From: Nitrospinaceae bacterium UBA7883
GTDB taxonomy: Bacteria > Nitrospinota_A > UBA7883
Assembly: GCA_002500605.1 (NCBI GenBank)
Contig: DLRR01000012.1
Span: forward strand, 248,034-312,033
Length of the DNA stretch: 64,000 nucleotides
Reading direction: 5' to 3'
In this document: one piece after another, positions 8,923 to 18,111 of the stretch
Layout of the letters: each line of letters starts with the position of its first letter
Numbering within the stretch: the first letter of the stretch is position 1
Translations under genes and position numbers: made by a program
Notes under the pieces: model-generated
Told to the model about the DNA's origin: nothing
Seen by the model: only the letters and a program-made list of their open reading frames with translations
Database searches by the model: none

Positions 8923-10449
8923 ATGTCAGAAGGTGTTGTATACCTCATTGGAGCTGGTCCTGGAGACCCTCTACTGATTACTGTCCGAGGCAAAGAGCTG
9001 ATCGAAACCTGTGATGTAATAGTCTATGACTACCTAGCAAACAGCAAGTTACTCGAATGGGCTCGCCCTGACGCTGAATTAATTTATGTAGGGAAAATGG
9101 GTGGCGATCACACAAAAACTCAAAAAGAAATCAACAATATAATTGTAGATCGTTGTAAACAAGGGAAAAAAATTGCTCGACTAAAAGGTGGTGATCCTTT
9201 CATATTCGGGCGTGGAGGAGAAGAGGCTCAAGAGTTAGTCAAGGATGGTTTAAAATACGAAGTAGTACCTGGAGTAACAGCTGGAGCTGGGGCATCAGCT
9301 TATTCGGGAATACCTTTAACCCATCGCGACTACACCTCCTCTGTGGCATTTTTTACAGGGCACGAAGACCCAACTAAAGAAACATCCAATTTGCATTGGG
9401 AAAAAATTTCCACAGGTATAGGCACACTTGTCTTCTACATGGGCATAAAAACTCTTCCAAAAATAGTAAAGAGCCTTGTGGAAAACGGGAGATCTGCTAA
9501 CACCCCTGTAGCGGTTATCCGTTGGGGCACAAAACCAGATCAGAAAACAGTAACCGGCACCTTAGAAACCATCATAAACATGGTAGAAAAATCTGGCTTA
9601 ATAGCGCCAGCCATAATCATTGTAGGAGAGGTTGTTGGTCTTAAAAAAGAACTTGACTGGTTTGAAAGGAAGCCTCTCTTTGGCAAAACTATTGTTGTTA
9701 CAAGGGCCAGAGAACAAATTTCAGATTTCGCCTCATATCTCACAAACGCTGGTGCAATAGTTATAGAGTTCCCAACCATAGAAACAAAGCCCCCCGAATC
9801 ATGGGGTAGTCTCGATGAGGCACTCAATCAAATTACCAGTTATGATTGGATAGTGTTCACTTCGGTTAATGGTGTCAAATACTTTATTGACAGGCTAGTC
9901 GAACGTGGCATGGATATACGTGATCTTAAGGGGTTAAAGGTAATCGCCATAGGACCGAAAACAGCAAAGAAAGTAAAGGAGCATGGCATAAGGGTAGACT
10001 TTATCCCTGAAAATTACCAAGCAGAGTCAATCATCGAAGGCATTGGCACAGAAAACATCAAAGGAAAGAACATTTTGATACCCAGAGCAAAAGTTGCTCG
10101 TGAATTGCTACCAGACTCAATGCGTAAGCTTGGTGCAAGAGTTACGATTGCAGAAACCTATGTAACATTCAAGCCAAAACACAATAAAAAACAAGTTGGA
10201 AAACTACTCCGAGAAGGCAGCATAGATGCGGTTACATTCACATCAAGTTCTACGGTGAATAATTTTATGGATGTTTGGGGGAAAGAAAAAGGACTTGAAC
10301 TAATGAATAATGTTACAGTTGCATCCATAGGTCCTATCACTTCTAACTCTGCAAGAAAACTTGGTCTAGAGCCCTCCATAGAACCAAAGAAATATACTAC
10401 AGAGGCTCTAGCAGAATCTCTTATAGAATTTTTTTGTATTGAAAAATAG
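8923..10449 (+). CDS. cobA-hemD: Fused uroporphyrinogen-III C-methyltransferase / uroporphyrinogen-III synthase
   Basis: Two tetrapyrrole enzymes are joined in 508 residues. The N-terminal half (about 1-245) is an SAM-dependent CobA/SUMT methylase with GAGPGDPLLIT and GGDPFIFGRGGEE; it makes precorrin-2 for siroheme, B12 or heme d1. The C-terminal half (about 255-505) is HemD, which cyclises hydroxymethylbilane, with VFTSVNGVKYF and VTFTSSSTVNNF signatures. This fusion is frequent in Firmicutes and deltaproteobacteria. B12 is relevant here because two B12-binding radical SAM enzymes are encoded near 41-45 kb. The start lies 35 bases after RNase P RNA. Confidence 0.93.
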   Translation: MSEGVVYLIGAGPGDPLLITVRGKELIETCDVIVYDYLANSKLLEWARPDAELIYVGKMGGDHTKTQKEINNIIVDRCKQGKKIARLKGGDPFIFGRGGEEAQELVKDGLKYEVVPGVTAGAGASAYSGIPLTHRDYTSSVAFFTGHEDPTKETSNLHWEKISTGIGTLVFYMGIKTLPKIVKSLVENGRSANTPVAVIRWGTKPDQKTVTGTLETIINMVEKSGLIAPAIIIVGEVVGLKKELDWFERKPLFGKTIVVTRAREQISDFASYLTNAGAIVIEFPTIETKPPESWGSLDEALNQITSYDWIVFTSVNGVKYFIDRLVERGMDIRDLKGLKVIAIGPKTAKKVKEHGIRVDFIPENYQAESIIEGIGTENIKGKNILIPRAKVARELLPDSMRKLGARVTIAETYVTFKPKHNKKQVGKLLREGSIDAVTFTSSSTVNNFMDVWGKEKGLELMNNVTVASIGPITSNSARKLGLEPSIEPKKYTTEALAESLIEFFCIEK

Positions 10450-10588
10450 GCTTCTGTAAAATACAAATTATAAGGGTTTGCTTCTATCTCAATTATCGAC
10501 TAGCGCATTTGCTTCTTTAATCATAAAATACCTTTGTATGAATAAAGTTACTAGCTCTTATGAAGACGAATTATAAGTCCGGTTAAAA

Positions 10589-12232
10589 ATGAAAATAGAT
10601 CCTGCGCATGTTGAAATCCCCAAAGAAGAACTCGACAAAATAATAGCGGAATTTGGCTGTGATTCTGACGCTGCAGTGCGAGCGTTCATTGAAGCAAAGC
10701 AAAGTTCTGATGACGCCTACCAAAATACCTTGCAAAACGTTTTAGGTGCGGTAGTTGGGATAGACAGTCCCTCTCTAAACGCTTTCAGCCCTAATGATAT
10801 CAAGGAGCATCTAGACAGGTTCGTTATTGGACAAGAAGACTACAAAAAACGTCTCTCTGTAGCAGCCGCCTATCACTTTGCAATGGTTAAAGCATTAAGT
10901 AGTGGGTCTGCAAAAATGGTAAACGTGAAAAGATTCCGAAAAAAGAACACCATTATTTCTGGGCCATCGGGATCTGGGAAGACTTATTGTGTGGAAATAT
11001 TAGGAGACTTACTGGAAATTCCTACATTGGTGATTGACGCCACAGACTACACAGAATCGGGCTATGTAGGTAAAAGTGCTGATGATATGATCCGCGAGCT
11101 TATTCAACTAGCACCTGGAGGGTCGAAGGCAGAGAAAGCTCAATTTGTGGAAACAAATGGCGGGCTAATATTTGTTGATGAGATGGATAAAAAAGCCAAA
11201 GATGGAAAAGTAATTGGCCACGATATTTCTCGTGAAGGGTTCCAACGCGCGGTGTTGAAACTAATTGAGCGAAAGCATATTGCCGTTGACGACCCAAACA
11301 GTCCTGCTGGGCAGATCCAAGACCTCATGGATCAACAGCGAGGAATAGGACCTGGCACAGGGCAGGGCAAACGAAAAGCCACAATTTCCACAGAAAACAT
11401 TCTTTTTATCCTTGGCGGCTCATTTCAAAGATCAGACGAGGACCTGGAATCGATCGTTAAAAGGCGGCTGGAAAAAGGGTCTGGGCATTTAAAAGAAGAT
11501 GGGTCTATCACCATTACAGGATTTGTAACTAGTGGAATACAGCCGATTGATCCAAGTACAAACTACTTTAAAAACGCTGAAGCTGAAGACTATATTAAGT
11601 TTGGTATTATCCCAGAGCTTGTTGGCCGTGCACCAGTACGTACATATGTTAATGCCCTGTCTAAGAATGACCTGAGAAGAATCATGACAGAGACAGAGGA
11701 CTCGATAATTGAGCAGTATAGGTTTGAGTTCTCACTTTTCGATATCGATATATCTTTCAGTTCTGATGCCCTAGATTGGATTGCAAAAAAAGCTGAAAAC
11801 AAAAAAACCGGTGCTAGGGCTCTTATTTCCGTTTTCGAAAACGTGCTAACAGAATTTCAGTTTACCCTTCCTGGTGGAAACATTCGTGAAATCCAAATTA
11901 CGAGAGAAATCTGCGAAGCTCCACAAGACCAACTTTTGGCGATGCTGGAACTGTCTCCCATATTTGATTTCGTTGAAAAGTTCAGGCGCGACCACGGCAT
12001 TGACCTGCTCATATCCGATGAGGTGGAGCAACGAATCAGGCAATTCGCAGCTGATAACAATATTCCTCTATCAACTGCAATTACTAGATTGCTATCAAAG
12101 GCATCCGCACTAAATTATATGAATAAACAAGGCAAGTTCGAAATAACATGGGAAATGCTGGAGAACCCGAAGTACTTCGATGACCTGTATGTTGAGTGGC
12201 ACAAAAGTCAGGCTGATAAAAGTGCCGAGTAG
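10589..12232 (+). CDS. ClpX-like AAA+ ATPase lacking the zinc-binding domain
   Basis: The 547-residue protein has the ClpX AAA+ core. It shows FVIGQEDYKKRL, Walker A GPSGSGKT (125-132), pore loop GYVG (158-161), Walker B IFVDEMD (194-200), GIIPELVGRAPV and sensor-2 KTGARAL. It departs from true ClpX (about 420 residues) in three ways. The N-terminus has no Cys4 zinc-binding domain. The loop that carries IGF for ClpP docking reads differently (GSGHLKEDGSITITGF). A C-terminal extension of about 110 residues follows the AAA+ small domain. It is probably a paralogue that remodels proteins without ClpP, or with another partner; this is inference. No clpP is adjacent. Confidence 0.85.
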   Translation: MKIDPAHVEIPKEELDKIIAEFGCDSDAAVRAFIEAKQSSDDAYQNTLQNVLGAVVGIDSPSLNAFSPNDIKEHLDRFVIGQEDYKKRLSVAAAYHFAMVKALSSGSAKMVNVKRFRKKNTIISGPSGSGKTYCVEILGDLLEIPTLVIDATDYTESGYVGKSADDMIRELIQLAPGGSKAEKAQFVETNGGLIFVDEMDKKAKDGKVIGHDISREGFQRAVLKLIERKHIAVDDPNSPAGQIQDLMDQQRGIGPGTGQGKRKATISTENILFILGGSFQRSDEDLESIVKRRLEKGSGHLKEDGSITITGFVTSGIQPIDPSTNYFKNAEAEDYIKFGIIPELVGRAPVRTYVNALSKNDLRRIMTETEDSIIEQYRFEFSLFDIDISFSSDALDWIAKKAENKKTGARALISVFENVLTEFQFTLPGGNIREIQITREICEAPQDQLLAMLELSPIFDFVEKFRRDHGIDLLISDEVEQRIRQFAADNNIPLSTAITRLLSKASALNYMNKQGKFEITWEMLENPKYFDDLYVEWHKSQADKSAE

Positions 12233-12324
12233 TTGTCAGCTTATTTGCTGACCGGTTAGTGGCTGCCCCCGCAAGACTGAACCCAACTCACCTACATACA
12301 TTAAGTAGCTTACGCTAAAACTAT

Positions 12325-12633
12325 CTAAATCCCTTCTTCCTCTATTGTTTTATCAATTTCACTCAATAACTTGGTCAAGCTGTCCTTGTATTGATTGTAT
12401 TCATTGACTCCATCATCTAATTGTTTCTTTAAAGTAGACAACTCATGGACAATCTGGAGCAAAGCTAGAATCGCAACCCGGCTCGTATCATTAACACCAG
12501 AGCTTTTGGATATCTGCTGCATGACAGTATTAACATGTTTGGCATAACCAAGCGTTGTAGCAGGCTTTTCGGAACTAACAATCGAGTATTTCTGTCCAAA
12601 AACCCGAACGGCAACGCTTTTTTTATCTGTCAT
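12325..12633 (-). CDS. zapA: Cell division protein ZapA
   Basis: ZapA binds and bundles FtsZ filaments at the division site. The 102-residue protein has the ZapA pattern. An N-terminal beta domain (VAVRVFGQKYSI) is followed by HVNTVMQQI and a helix with RVAILALLQIVHEL, and a C-terminal coiled coil completes it. Its ATG overlaps the end of the upstream coiled-coil gene by 4 bases, indicating translational coupling. The gene ends against the ClpX-like gene coming from the other side. 6S RNA, often downstream of zapA, was looked for and not found. Confidence 0.85.
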   Translation of the reverse strand: MTDKKSVAVRVFGQKYSIVSSEKPATTLGYAKHVNTVMQQISKSSGVNDTSRVAILALLQIVHELSTLKKQLDDGVNEYNQYKDSLTKLLSEIDKTIEEEGI

Positions 12634-12917
12634 GATTCCTCACTTTGGTGGAAGTCTATCTTTTCCAAGACAGCATGCACTTCTTTCCTGAGCAGTTCTC
12701 GATCCTCCACCAACCTATTCCGCTCCTCAATCAGTTCAGAGAAATTTCTTTTATTCTCGTCGATTTCAGTCGTCGATGAGGCCTTAACTTGGTGAAGGTT
12801 CTCTTCCATTAAGCTTATTCGCTTTTTTAATTCAAGGTTTTCACCCTTCAGAACTCTTATATGGTCAAAAAGCTTCTTAAACTTATCTCGAACCAACTCT
12901 ATTTCTGAAAAGTCCAT
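12630..12917 (-). CDS. Small coiled-coil protein, ZapB-like
   Basis: This 95-residue protein is almost entirely heptad-repeat coiled coil (about 5-90), with no other domain. It sits directly upstream of and overlaps zapA. A short coiled coil in this position is characteristic of ZapB-type FtsZ-ring organisers, so a division role is likely. The evidence is context and fold, not a specific motif. A promoter with an embedded palindrome lies 100 bases upstream. Confidence 0.6.
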   Translation of the reverse strand: MDFSEIELVRDKFKKLFDHIRVLKGENLELKKRISLMEENLHQVKASSTTEIDENKRNFSELIEERNRLVEDRELLRKEVHAVLEKIDFHQSEES

Positions 12918-12987
12918 GGCACCATCTGATTGGTTTCAAAAGCTAAAGCGTTGCATTCACTAATAAAACTTATCTATTTGAAAGTTT

Positions 12988-13027
12988 GGTACAAGTGATA
13001 CTATCACTAGCACCAAAAACGGGTCAA
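12988..13027 (-). promoter_or_regulatory. Promoter of the zapB-like/zapA operon with an overlapping palindrome
   Basis: On the minus strand a -35 TTGACC (13027-13022) and -10 TAGTAT (13003-12998) are 18 bases apart. The -10 is buried in a 27-base imperfect palindrome, 12-base arms (12988-12999 and 13003-13014) with 10 of 12 positions matching around a 3-base centre. This is the classic geometry of a repressor operator. The rest of the 383-base gap 12918-13300 contains short hairpin-prone sequence downstream of pheT and no gene that I can see. Confidence 0.55.
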
Positions 13028-13300
13028 GATAATTGAAAATTGCTATAAAGGTCAGAACACAAGACAAGTGTCTGTTTAGTCATAAATTCTATTTTGTGGG
13101 CTCAATCACTTCAAATGAGGTTGCTCTAGTCAACTTTTGTTGGACGCTTCTCCCAACCATACATTTAGTCAGAAACAGCGCTCTGCTAAGCCTAAATAAC
13201 AGGCATTAAACTATCAACACCTGACTTTTAAATTATCAATTGCAAGCATAATTATCCAACAATAATTCTACCTGCAACACCACTTTACCAAATGAATGTC

Positions 13301-15691
13301 TCATTTACGTAGTTTGGCTTCGAGTTTGCTCTCAAGGGCATCTACTATCCGCTTTAACAGTGTATTGACTTCACTATCAGTCAGAGTTCGATCATCCGCA
13401 CCAAATTCTAGGGCAAAAGCCATGCTCTTTTTTCCCTGTCCAATCCGTTCTCCACTATAAACATCAAATAAAATGATGTTGCGTAATTGATCTCCAGCAG
13501 AACCCTTTATCACATCGTCAAGATTTTGCACTGAAACTTGGTCGCCTACAACTATTGAAATATCTCGTTTAACACCAGGAAACTTTGATAGCGATGAATG
13601 GAAAAACTTTTTCTCCATTACTTCAATCAGACGGTCTATCTCTATCTCAAATACAAAGTACTCTTGCCTCAAGTCAAATCCTTCCAAGGTGAATGGGTGT
13701 ATCTGGCCAAAGTGACCCACCACAACCCCAGACACCAAAACATTTGCCTGTCTCTTAGGGTAGTAGAATGGATGTGACGAGGATGTGTGTGAAGTGTCGC
13801 GTATGCCTTCATTAAAGAGAAGTGATTCAACTATACCCTTAAGATGAAAAAAATCTCTCTTCCCGGACCGTCCACTCCATAGTCCCGGATCCATGGATTG
13901 TGAGATTACCCCAGATACAAGCCACTTTTCTTCAGGGTCATCTTTCCCAGATTCTTTAAAAACAGTGCCCACCTCAAAAATTTGGAGGTCATCTGAACCT
14001 CCTGATGTAGAAAGTAATCCAGGTATTAGCGATGTGCGAAGATGTGTCCATTCAGAAGTCAGAGGATTGTCCAAAGCGATCAGTTTAAACAAATCATGAG
14101 GCTCTGATATGCCTAGTTTTGCTGTCTCGCTACGACTCGTAAAACTGTACCGCATTCCCTCAGTAAATCCAATAGAACGAAGATTTTTCCGCATTGATCG
14201 GCGTAAGGCGAGATTTTTACCCATTCCACTGGTATTAGCTGGAACTTTCGGAATTCGAGATTCGATTGAATTATACCCTACGAACCTAGCAATCTCTTCT
14301 ACTAAATCAATCTCCCGTGCTAGATCAAACCGAAAATGTGGAATTTCTACCGTTATTGAAAAGTCATCTAATTTAACCACCGCAAGCCCTAAACCTACGA
14401 GTATATCCTTTACTGTCTCTTTACTTATGTCTGCACCAAGGACTAAATTCACCCTCTGGTACCGCAAAGTGATTTTACGCTTCTGAATTTTTTTGGGATA
14501 TTTGTCTACTCGTCCACAAAGGATGCTCCCTCCGCCAAGTTGTGCCATAAGGTCAGCCGCCCTATCTACAGCGTATATAAGACCATCTATATCCGTACCT
14601 CGTTCAAATCGAAACGAAGCCTCTGTGCTTATGTTTAGGCTTTTGGCGGTCCGCCTAGTGACCGCTGGGTCAAAAAATGCAGCCTCAAGTATCACATTGC
14701 GAGTTTTTTTGGATACTTCCGAGTTCTCGCCTCCCATAATACCAGCCAAAGCAACGGCGCCTTTCTTATCAGCGATCACAAGGGAACTAGGATTTAAAGT
14801 ATACGTTTTACCATCTAGGGTTGTGAATTTCTCTTTTTCCTTAGCACAGCGGACAGTTATTGTATTATCATCGATTAAGTCACTGTCAAACGCATGTAAT
14901 GGATGGCCAACCTCCAACAGAACGTAGTTGGTAATGTCCACTAGGTTATTTATGGAACGAATACCCAATGCATGTAAACGCCGCCTAATCCAAAATGGAG
15001 ATTTTTTTACAGTCAAATTTTTAACGGCACGTCCGACATATCGAGAGCACATATCTGGTGCATTATTCTTTATAGAAATAAAGTCTGAAGTTTTTTCGGA
15101 GCAGCTATCTAAGTCGTTGAGTTTTGGTCTTATGAGGTTAGATCCTGTGGTGGCTGCCACCTCTCTAGCTATTCCTATCATTGATAGGCAGTCACCCCTG
15201 TTAGGTGTAAGGTCAACTTCTAGCACCACATCTGCCACTTCAAAAGCTTCTTCAAAGCTAATGCCAATCTTTAAGGTGCCTTCCAAAATCATAATTCCTT
15301 CATGATCATCTGAAAGGCCTAGCTCAGATTCGGAACATACCATCCCATCTGAAACCTCTCCACGAACCTTTCTTTTTCCTACTTTCATTCCATTAGGAAG
15401 AGTTGTGCCAGGTAAAGCAACAACTACAAGTTGTCCTTTTTCCACATTGGGTGCGCCGCACACTATTTTTCGTACTCGATCATTGGTATCAACTTCACAT
15501 ACGCTTAGCCGATCGGCATTGGGATGTTTAACAACATTATTCACTTTACCAATCACTAACCCATCGTACCATCCGCGCCTATCACTATAAAAACTTGTTT
15601 CAAGGCCTAAATCGGTTAATGTCGCGGCTAGTTTTTCAGGTGTAAGGTCAAAGTCCACCAGTTCATTAAGCCATAGATACGAAACAAGCAT
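13301..15691 (-). CDS. pheT: Phenylalanyl-tRNA synthetase beta subunit
   Basis: PheT forms the alpha2-beta2 synthetase that charges tRNA-Phe; the beta chain binds tRNA and edits Tyr-tRNA(Phe). All domains of the 796-residue bacterial form are present: the EMAP-like OB domain near the start (about 40-150), the B3/B4 editing domain around 200-370 and the B5 domain. The catalytic-like core and the C-terminal anticodon-binding FDX domain (KFPGVKRDISIVV onward) follow. It starts 58 bases after pheS on the same strand and ends the translation operon. Confidence 0.96.
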   Translation of the reverse strand: MLVSYLWLNELVDFDLTPEKLAATLTDLGLETSFYSDRRGWYDGLVIGKVNNVVKHPNADRLSVCEVDTNDRVRKIVCGAPNVEKGQLVVVALPGTTLPNGMKVGKRKVRGEVSDGMVCSESELGLSDDHEGIMILEGTLKIGISFEEAFEVADVVLEVDLTPNRGDCLSMIGIAREVAATTGSNLIRPKLNDLDSCSEKTSDFISIKNNAPDMCSRYVGRAVKNLTVKKSPFWIRRRLHALGIRSINNLVDITNYVLLEVGHPLHAFDSDLIDDNTITVRCAKEKEKFTTLDGKTYTLNPSSLVIADKKGAVALAGIMGGENSEVSKKTRNVILEAAFFDPAVTRRTAKSLNISTEASFRFERGTDIDGLIYAVDRAADLMAQLGGGSILCGRVDKYPKKIQKRKITLRYQRVNLVLGADISKETVKDILVGLGLAVVKLDDFSITVEIPHFRFDLAREIDLVEEIARFVGYNSIESRIPKVPANTSGMGKNLALRRSMRKNLRSIGFTEGMRYSFTSRSETAKLGISEPHDLFKLIALDNPLTSEWTHLRTSLIPGLLSTSGGSDDLQIFEVGTVFKESGKDDPEEKWLVSGVISQSMDPGLWSGRSGKRDFFHLKGIVESLLFNEGIRDTSHTSSSHPFYYPKRQANVLVSGVVVGHFGQIHPFTLEGFDLRQEYFVFEIEIDRLIEVMEKKFFHSSLSKFPGVKRDISIVVGDQVSVQNLDDVIKGSAGDQLRNIILFDVYSGERIGQGKKSMAFALEFGADDRTLTDSEVNTLLKRIVDALESKLEAKLRK

Positions 15692-15749
15692 GATTATCTT
15701 TCCATCAATAACATTTGCATCAATTAAATATCACGTTAATCTTAAAAGG

Positions 15750-16811
15750 CTAAAATTGTTGTAGAAATCCAATGTTATTTTCGTATAGGAGGCGTATATC
15801 GTCTATTCCGTACTTGAGCATGGCAATCCTCTCAATGCCCAACCCAAAAGCAAACCCAGTCCATTTTTCAGGATTTATATCCATAACACTCAGAACATTA
15901 GGGTCTATCATCCCTGCACCTAATATCTCTAGCCATCCAGTCTCTTTACAGACTCGACAACCACCGCCATGACACAACACACAGGAAATATCGATCTCTG
16001 CGCTAGGTTCAGTGAAAGGGAAAAAACTGGGGCGGAATCTAACTTCCACCCCGTCTCCGTAGAGATGACGAACAAACAACTCAAGTGTTCCTTTCAGGTG
16101 TCCAAAATTTACATTTTTATCAATATAAAAACCCTCTAGTTGGTGGAACACCGGTGAGTGTGTTACATCCGAGTCACACCTATATACACGACCGGGAGCT
16201 ATAACTGACATTGGAGGCTGATACTTTTTCATTGCATGTATCTGAACTGGTGAAGTGTGTGTGCGCATGAGACGAGTACCGTTACCAATATAGAAAGTGT
16301 CTTGCATATCCCTTGCTGGATGATCATCAGGAAAGTTAAGCATTTTAAAGTTAAATTCGTCTGTTTCAACCTCCGGTCCTTCCTCTACCATGAAACCCAG
16401 TTCCACAAAAATTTCTATTAGGTCATCCATAACCTCCGCTACAGGATGGAAGTGTCCTTTTCCAAGTAGGCGACTTGGCAACGAGATGTCGAAGTTTTCA
16501 TTCTGAAGTATTTGATCTTGCTCAACATGCTGCAGCCACTTTTTCTTTGTTTCAATGGCAACTTCAATTTCAGTTCTTATAGCGTTTAGCTTGGCGCCAG
16601 CTTCAGGCCGCTCTTCAGCAGACAAACGTCCCAACAACTTTATAAGACCCATGATGTAGCTCTTCTTACCCAGAAACTCTATCCTGGTTTTCTCTAGATC
16701 ATCGGATTTACCCAACGCCTCTATCTTTACTAAAGCACCATCTCTTAGTCTGTCAATTTTGTTACGGGCATCTGCCCATGTTTTTGCTACATCGTCATCC
16801 ATGACCGTCAC
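15750..16811 (-). CDS. pheS: Phenylalanyl-tRNA synthetase alpha subunit
   Basis: PheS carries the class II aminoacylation site for phenylalanine. It has an N-terminal coiled coil (about 1-85), motif 2 (RVYRCDSDVTHSPVFHQLEG), the FPFTEPSAEID strand and motif 3 (GFAFGLGIERIAML). A CVLCHGGGC-VC cysteine cluster, as in many bacterial PheS, is also present. The GTG at 16811 and the ATG at 16802 are both possible starts; 353 residues from the first. A strong terminator-like hairpin separates it from rplT, so its expression may be attenuated. Confidence 0.95.
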   Translation of the reverse strand: MTVMDDDVAKTWADARNKIDRLRDGALVKIEALGKSDDLEKTRIEFLGKKSYIMGLIKLLGRLSAEERPEAGAKLNAIRTEIEVAIETKKKWLQHVEQDQILQNENFDISLPSRLLGKGHFHPVAEVMDDLIEIFVELGFMVEEGPEVETDEFNFKMLNFPDDHPARDMQDTFYIGNGTRLMRTHTSPVQIHAMKKYQPPMSVIAPGRVYRCDSDVTHSPVFHQLEGFYIDKNVNFGHLKGTLELFVRHLYGDGVEVRFRPSFFPFTEPSAEIDISCVLCHGGGCRVCKETGWLEILGAGMIDPNVLSVMDINPEKWTGFAFGLGIERIAMLKYGIDDIRLLYENNIGFLQQF

Positions 16812-16824
16812 TCATCTCTCATTT

Positions 16825-16875
16825 AAAAAAGGGTTTACGATCTGCAAGTCAGCTCGGCAGGACCGTAAACCCTTT
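16825..16875 (-). terminator. Rho-independent terminator or attenuator between rplT and pheS
   Basis: On the minus strand a 15-base-pair stem (16875-16861 with 16842-16828, one G-T pair) closes a loop of 18 bases and runs straight into TTTTTT. It lies after the rplT stop and only about 15 bases before the pheS start. It could reduce pheST transcription relative to the ribosomal genes. E. coli regulates pheST by attenuation at the same place, but I see no Phe-rich leader peptide here. Confidence 0.75.
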
Positions 16876-16913
16876 GATTTTTTTCTTAATTAACTGACGG
16901 TTCTATTGAACTT

Positions 16914-17285
16914 TCAGGCTGCCGTCTTACCAACATGCTCCTTGGCTAAATCTACCATTTTTTTGAACGACTCAGGTTCCGAAACTGCCAAGTCCGCCAG
17001 TATTTTACGGTCTACCTCTACACCAGCCTTTTTAAGACCACCAATAAACTGTCCGTAAGTGAGGCCGCCCTCCGCCCTAGCAGCTGCATTAATACGAATG
17101 ATCCAAAGTGAGCGAAAATCTCTCTTCTTCAAACGCCTATCACGAAAGGCATTTTTTAATGCTTTGGTTACCGCCTCATTGGCCTTTTTGAAAGTTCGGC
17201 TACGCGACCCTCTATAGCCTTTGGCCATTTTAACTATTTTTTTCCTTCGAGCCCTAGTTGCCGGACCGCCTTTTACTCTTGCCAT
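16914..17285 (-). CDS. rplT: 50S ribosomal protein bL20
   Basis: bL20 is an early assembly protein of the large subunit and the translational repressor of its own operon in E. coli. The 123-residue product shows the family N-terminus (MARVKGGPATRARRKKI) and core motifs (GYRGSRSRTF, DRRLKKRDFR, WIIRINAAAR, YGQFIGGLKKAGVEVDRK). A tail of a few residues is longer than in E. coli. It follows rpmI by 55 bases. Confidence 0.97.
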   Translation of the reverse strand: MARVKGGPATRARRKKIVKMAKGYRGSRSRTFKKANEAVTKALKNAFRDRRLKKRDFRSLWIIRINAAARAEGGLTYGQFIGGLKKAGVEVDRKILADLAVSEPESFKKMVDLAKEHVGKTAA

Positions 17286-17340
17286 TTATCTCTCTAACTC
17301 CACTAGTTCAGCCACAGATATTCTCACAATCGGAGATGTA

Positions 17341-17538
17341 TTAAACATAAGGAACAAGCCTTTTTATTCTCTTCTCATCTACTGCACTAATCAAACAATG
17401 CTGACGCAATTTTCGTTTTGTCTTTCGACTTTTGGTGGTTAGGATATGCCTCAAATAGGCTTTCTTCCTTTTTAACCTGCCGGAGCTAGTACGTTTAAAC
17501 CTTTTGGCCGCCCCCCGATTTGACTTTTGCTTCGGCAA
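17341..17538 (-). CDS. rpmI: 50S ribosomal protein bL35
   Basis: The 65-residue protein is bL35: MPKQKSNRGAAKRFK, a basic centre (SGRLKRKKAYLRHIL) and the C-terminal DEKRIKRLVPYV. It lies between infC and rplT as in most bacteria, 51 bases after infC. Confidence 0.97.
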   Translation of the reverse strand: MPKQKSNRGAAKRFKRTSSGRLKRKKAYLRHILTTKSRKTKRKLRQHCLISAVDEKRIKRLVPYV

Positions 17539-17589
17539 TTTTACCTCTCCAGTAATAAATTCATGTTTTGTGCTGCTTACAGCACTTCT

Positions 17590-18111
17590 CTATTCAGTTT
17601 CAACAGGAGAAAAAATAATTGACATTGTTCTCCCTTCCTTCGACTTCTGCTCAGCAACGCCTATTTCTTCTAGATCTTCCACAAATCTAGACAAAATCTT
17701 GTCTCCGAGTTCAAGATGGGTTATTTGCCTTCCACGGAAAAACACTGTCACCTTCACCTTATCACCATCGCCTAGAAACCTTTTTACATGGTTTAGCTTG
17801 AATTGGTAATCATGCTCCTCTGTGTTGGGAGTTGCTTTAACTTCTTTGAGTTTAACTATCTTCTGGTTCTTCTTGGCAACATGCGCCTTCTTATTTTGAC
17901 GATATTTATATTTGCCATAATCCATGACTTTGCAAACCGGAGGATCTGCGTTTGGAGCAACCTCCACAAGATCCAAATCAGATTCTGAAGCATGCTCTAC
18001 CGCATTCTCAGTAGGCATTACCCCAATCTGTTCCCCATCTGCTCCTATCACCATCACTTTGGAGACCCTTATCTGGTCATTTACACGAAGGCGCTTGGTA
18101 CTACTAGAAAT
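17590..18111 (-). CDS. infC: Translation initiation factor IF-3 (AUU start codon)
   Basis: IF-3 prevents subunit association and checks start-codon fidelity. The N-domain signature RVNDQIRV lies upstream of the first ATG/GTG, so a standard start would truncate the protein. In frame, an ATT at 18111 stands 9 bases after a perfect GGAGG. It begins a product of 173 residues, close to E. coli IF-3 (180). The linker and C-domain motifs (DLDLVEVAPNADPPVCKVMD, VTVFFRGRQITH) are intact. The rare AUU start is the known device by which IF-3 represses its own synthesis, so autoregulation is likely here too. Confidence 0.95.
   Translation of the reverse strand: MSSSTKRLRVNDQIRVSKVMVIGADGEQIGVMPTENAVEHASESDLDLVEVAPNADPPVCKVMDYGKYKYRQNKKAHVAKKNQKIVKLKEVKATPNTEEHDYQFKLNHVKRFLGDGDKVKVTVFFRGRQITHLELGDKILSRFVEDLEEIGVAEQKSKEGRTMSIIFSPVETE

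Noticed and set aside
12235..12252. GTCAGC/GCTGAC hairpin after the ClpX-like gene
   Set aside because: Only six base pairs and no U-tract.
12233..13300. 6S RNA near zapA
   Set aside because: The zapA neighbourhood was inspected for a long closed hairpin with a central bubble. The 91-base gap downstream is too small, and the upstream gap shows only short hairpins.
14109..15305. Long plus-strand open frames opposite pheT
   Set aside because: They are antisense shadows of a full-length, well-conserved synthetase gene.
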